Shown one piece after another: positions 6,596 to 6,600 of a stretch of 6,600 nucleotides of DNA (its first letter is position 1; each line of letters opens with the position of its first letter). This DNA is from Phycisphaerales bacterium (GTDB taxonomy: Bacteria; Planctomycetota; Phycisphaerae; Phycisphaerales; UBA1924). The notes under the pieces were generated by a model. That model worked only from the letters and a program-made list of their open reading frames with translations, made no database searches and was not told the origin of the DNA. The position numbers were made by a program, and so were the translations under genes. The DNA lies in the NCBI GenBank assembly GCA_007124345.1, contig SLFH01000284.1:1-6600 (forward strand). The letters run 5' to 3'.

Positions 6596-6600
6596 CGACA

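Noticed and set aside
1..6600. Search for a defence system, mobile element, CRISPR array or RNA gene
   Set aside because: I saw no transposase, integrase, direct-repeat array, tRNA-like cloverleaf or rRNA segment. The window reads as chromosomal genes for exported proteins plus one unknown membrane protein.

Overview
The window is GC-rich and densely coded, with strong G/C preference at third codon positions. Two C-terminal signatures point to a planctomycete, most likely of the class Phycisphaerae. One is a truncated protein ending in a calcium-loop dockerin-like tail that finishes in Gly-Cys ('GC-type dockerin'). The other is a small exported protein ending in a PEP-CTERM-like tail of the variant form VPAPG, a hydrophobic stretch, then RRRR. 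The taxonomic call is inference from these signatures and composition; no rRNA or other marker is present.

Layout from left to right. (1) Positions 1-119 are the 3' end of a plus-strand gene for a GC-type dockerin protein, closed by a strong hairpin terminator at 147-187. (2) Positions 204-3377, minus strand, hold one very long gene for a 1057-residue protein that I cannot assign to a family: about 900 mostly helical residues followed by four predicted membrane helices. (3) A divergent gap of 192 bases (3378-3569). (4) Positions 3570-5381, plus strand, encode a secreted purple-acid-phosphatase-like metallophosphoesterase with all metal-ligand motifs intact, followed by a terminator at 5451-5487. 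(5) A 300-base gap holds a palindromic box, a promoter, a leader hairpin and a ribosome binding site. (6) Positions 5682-6425 encode a 247-residue secreted PEP-CTERM-type protein, followed by a terminator at 6457-6488. (7) The last 110 bases are the promoter and leader of another gene that lies beyond the window.

The most interesting signal is regulatory. The leader of the PEP-CTERM gene and the leader at the right edge share an ordered set of elements at nearly the same spacing: ACCG(G/A)ATCCG, then TTGAC(C/A), 17 bases, CAAAGTAA, and a small hairpin whose loop and 3' arm share GTCGTGGGGG. The hairpin stems differ in sequence but stay paired. This looks like a common promoter/leader module for a set of genes, probably for exported proteins.

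Three of the four genes encode (or, for the partial one, probably encode) exported proteins. Each has its own terminator, so the genes appear to be single transcription units rather than an operon. I see no tRNA, rRNA, CRISPR array, insertion sequence, integrase or recognisable defence system.
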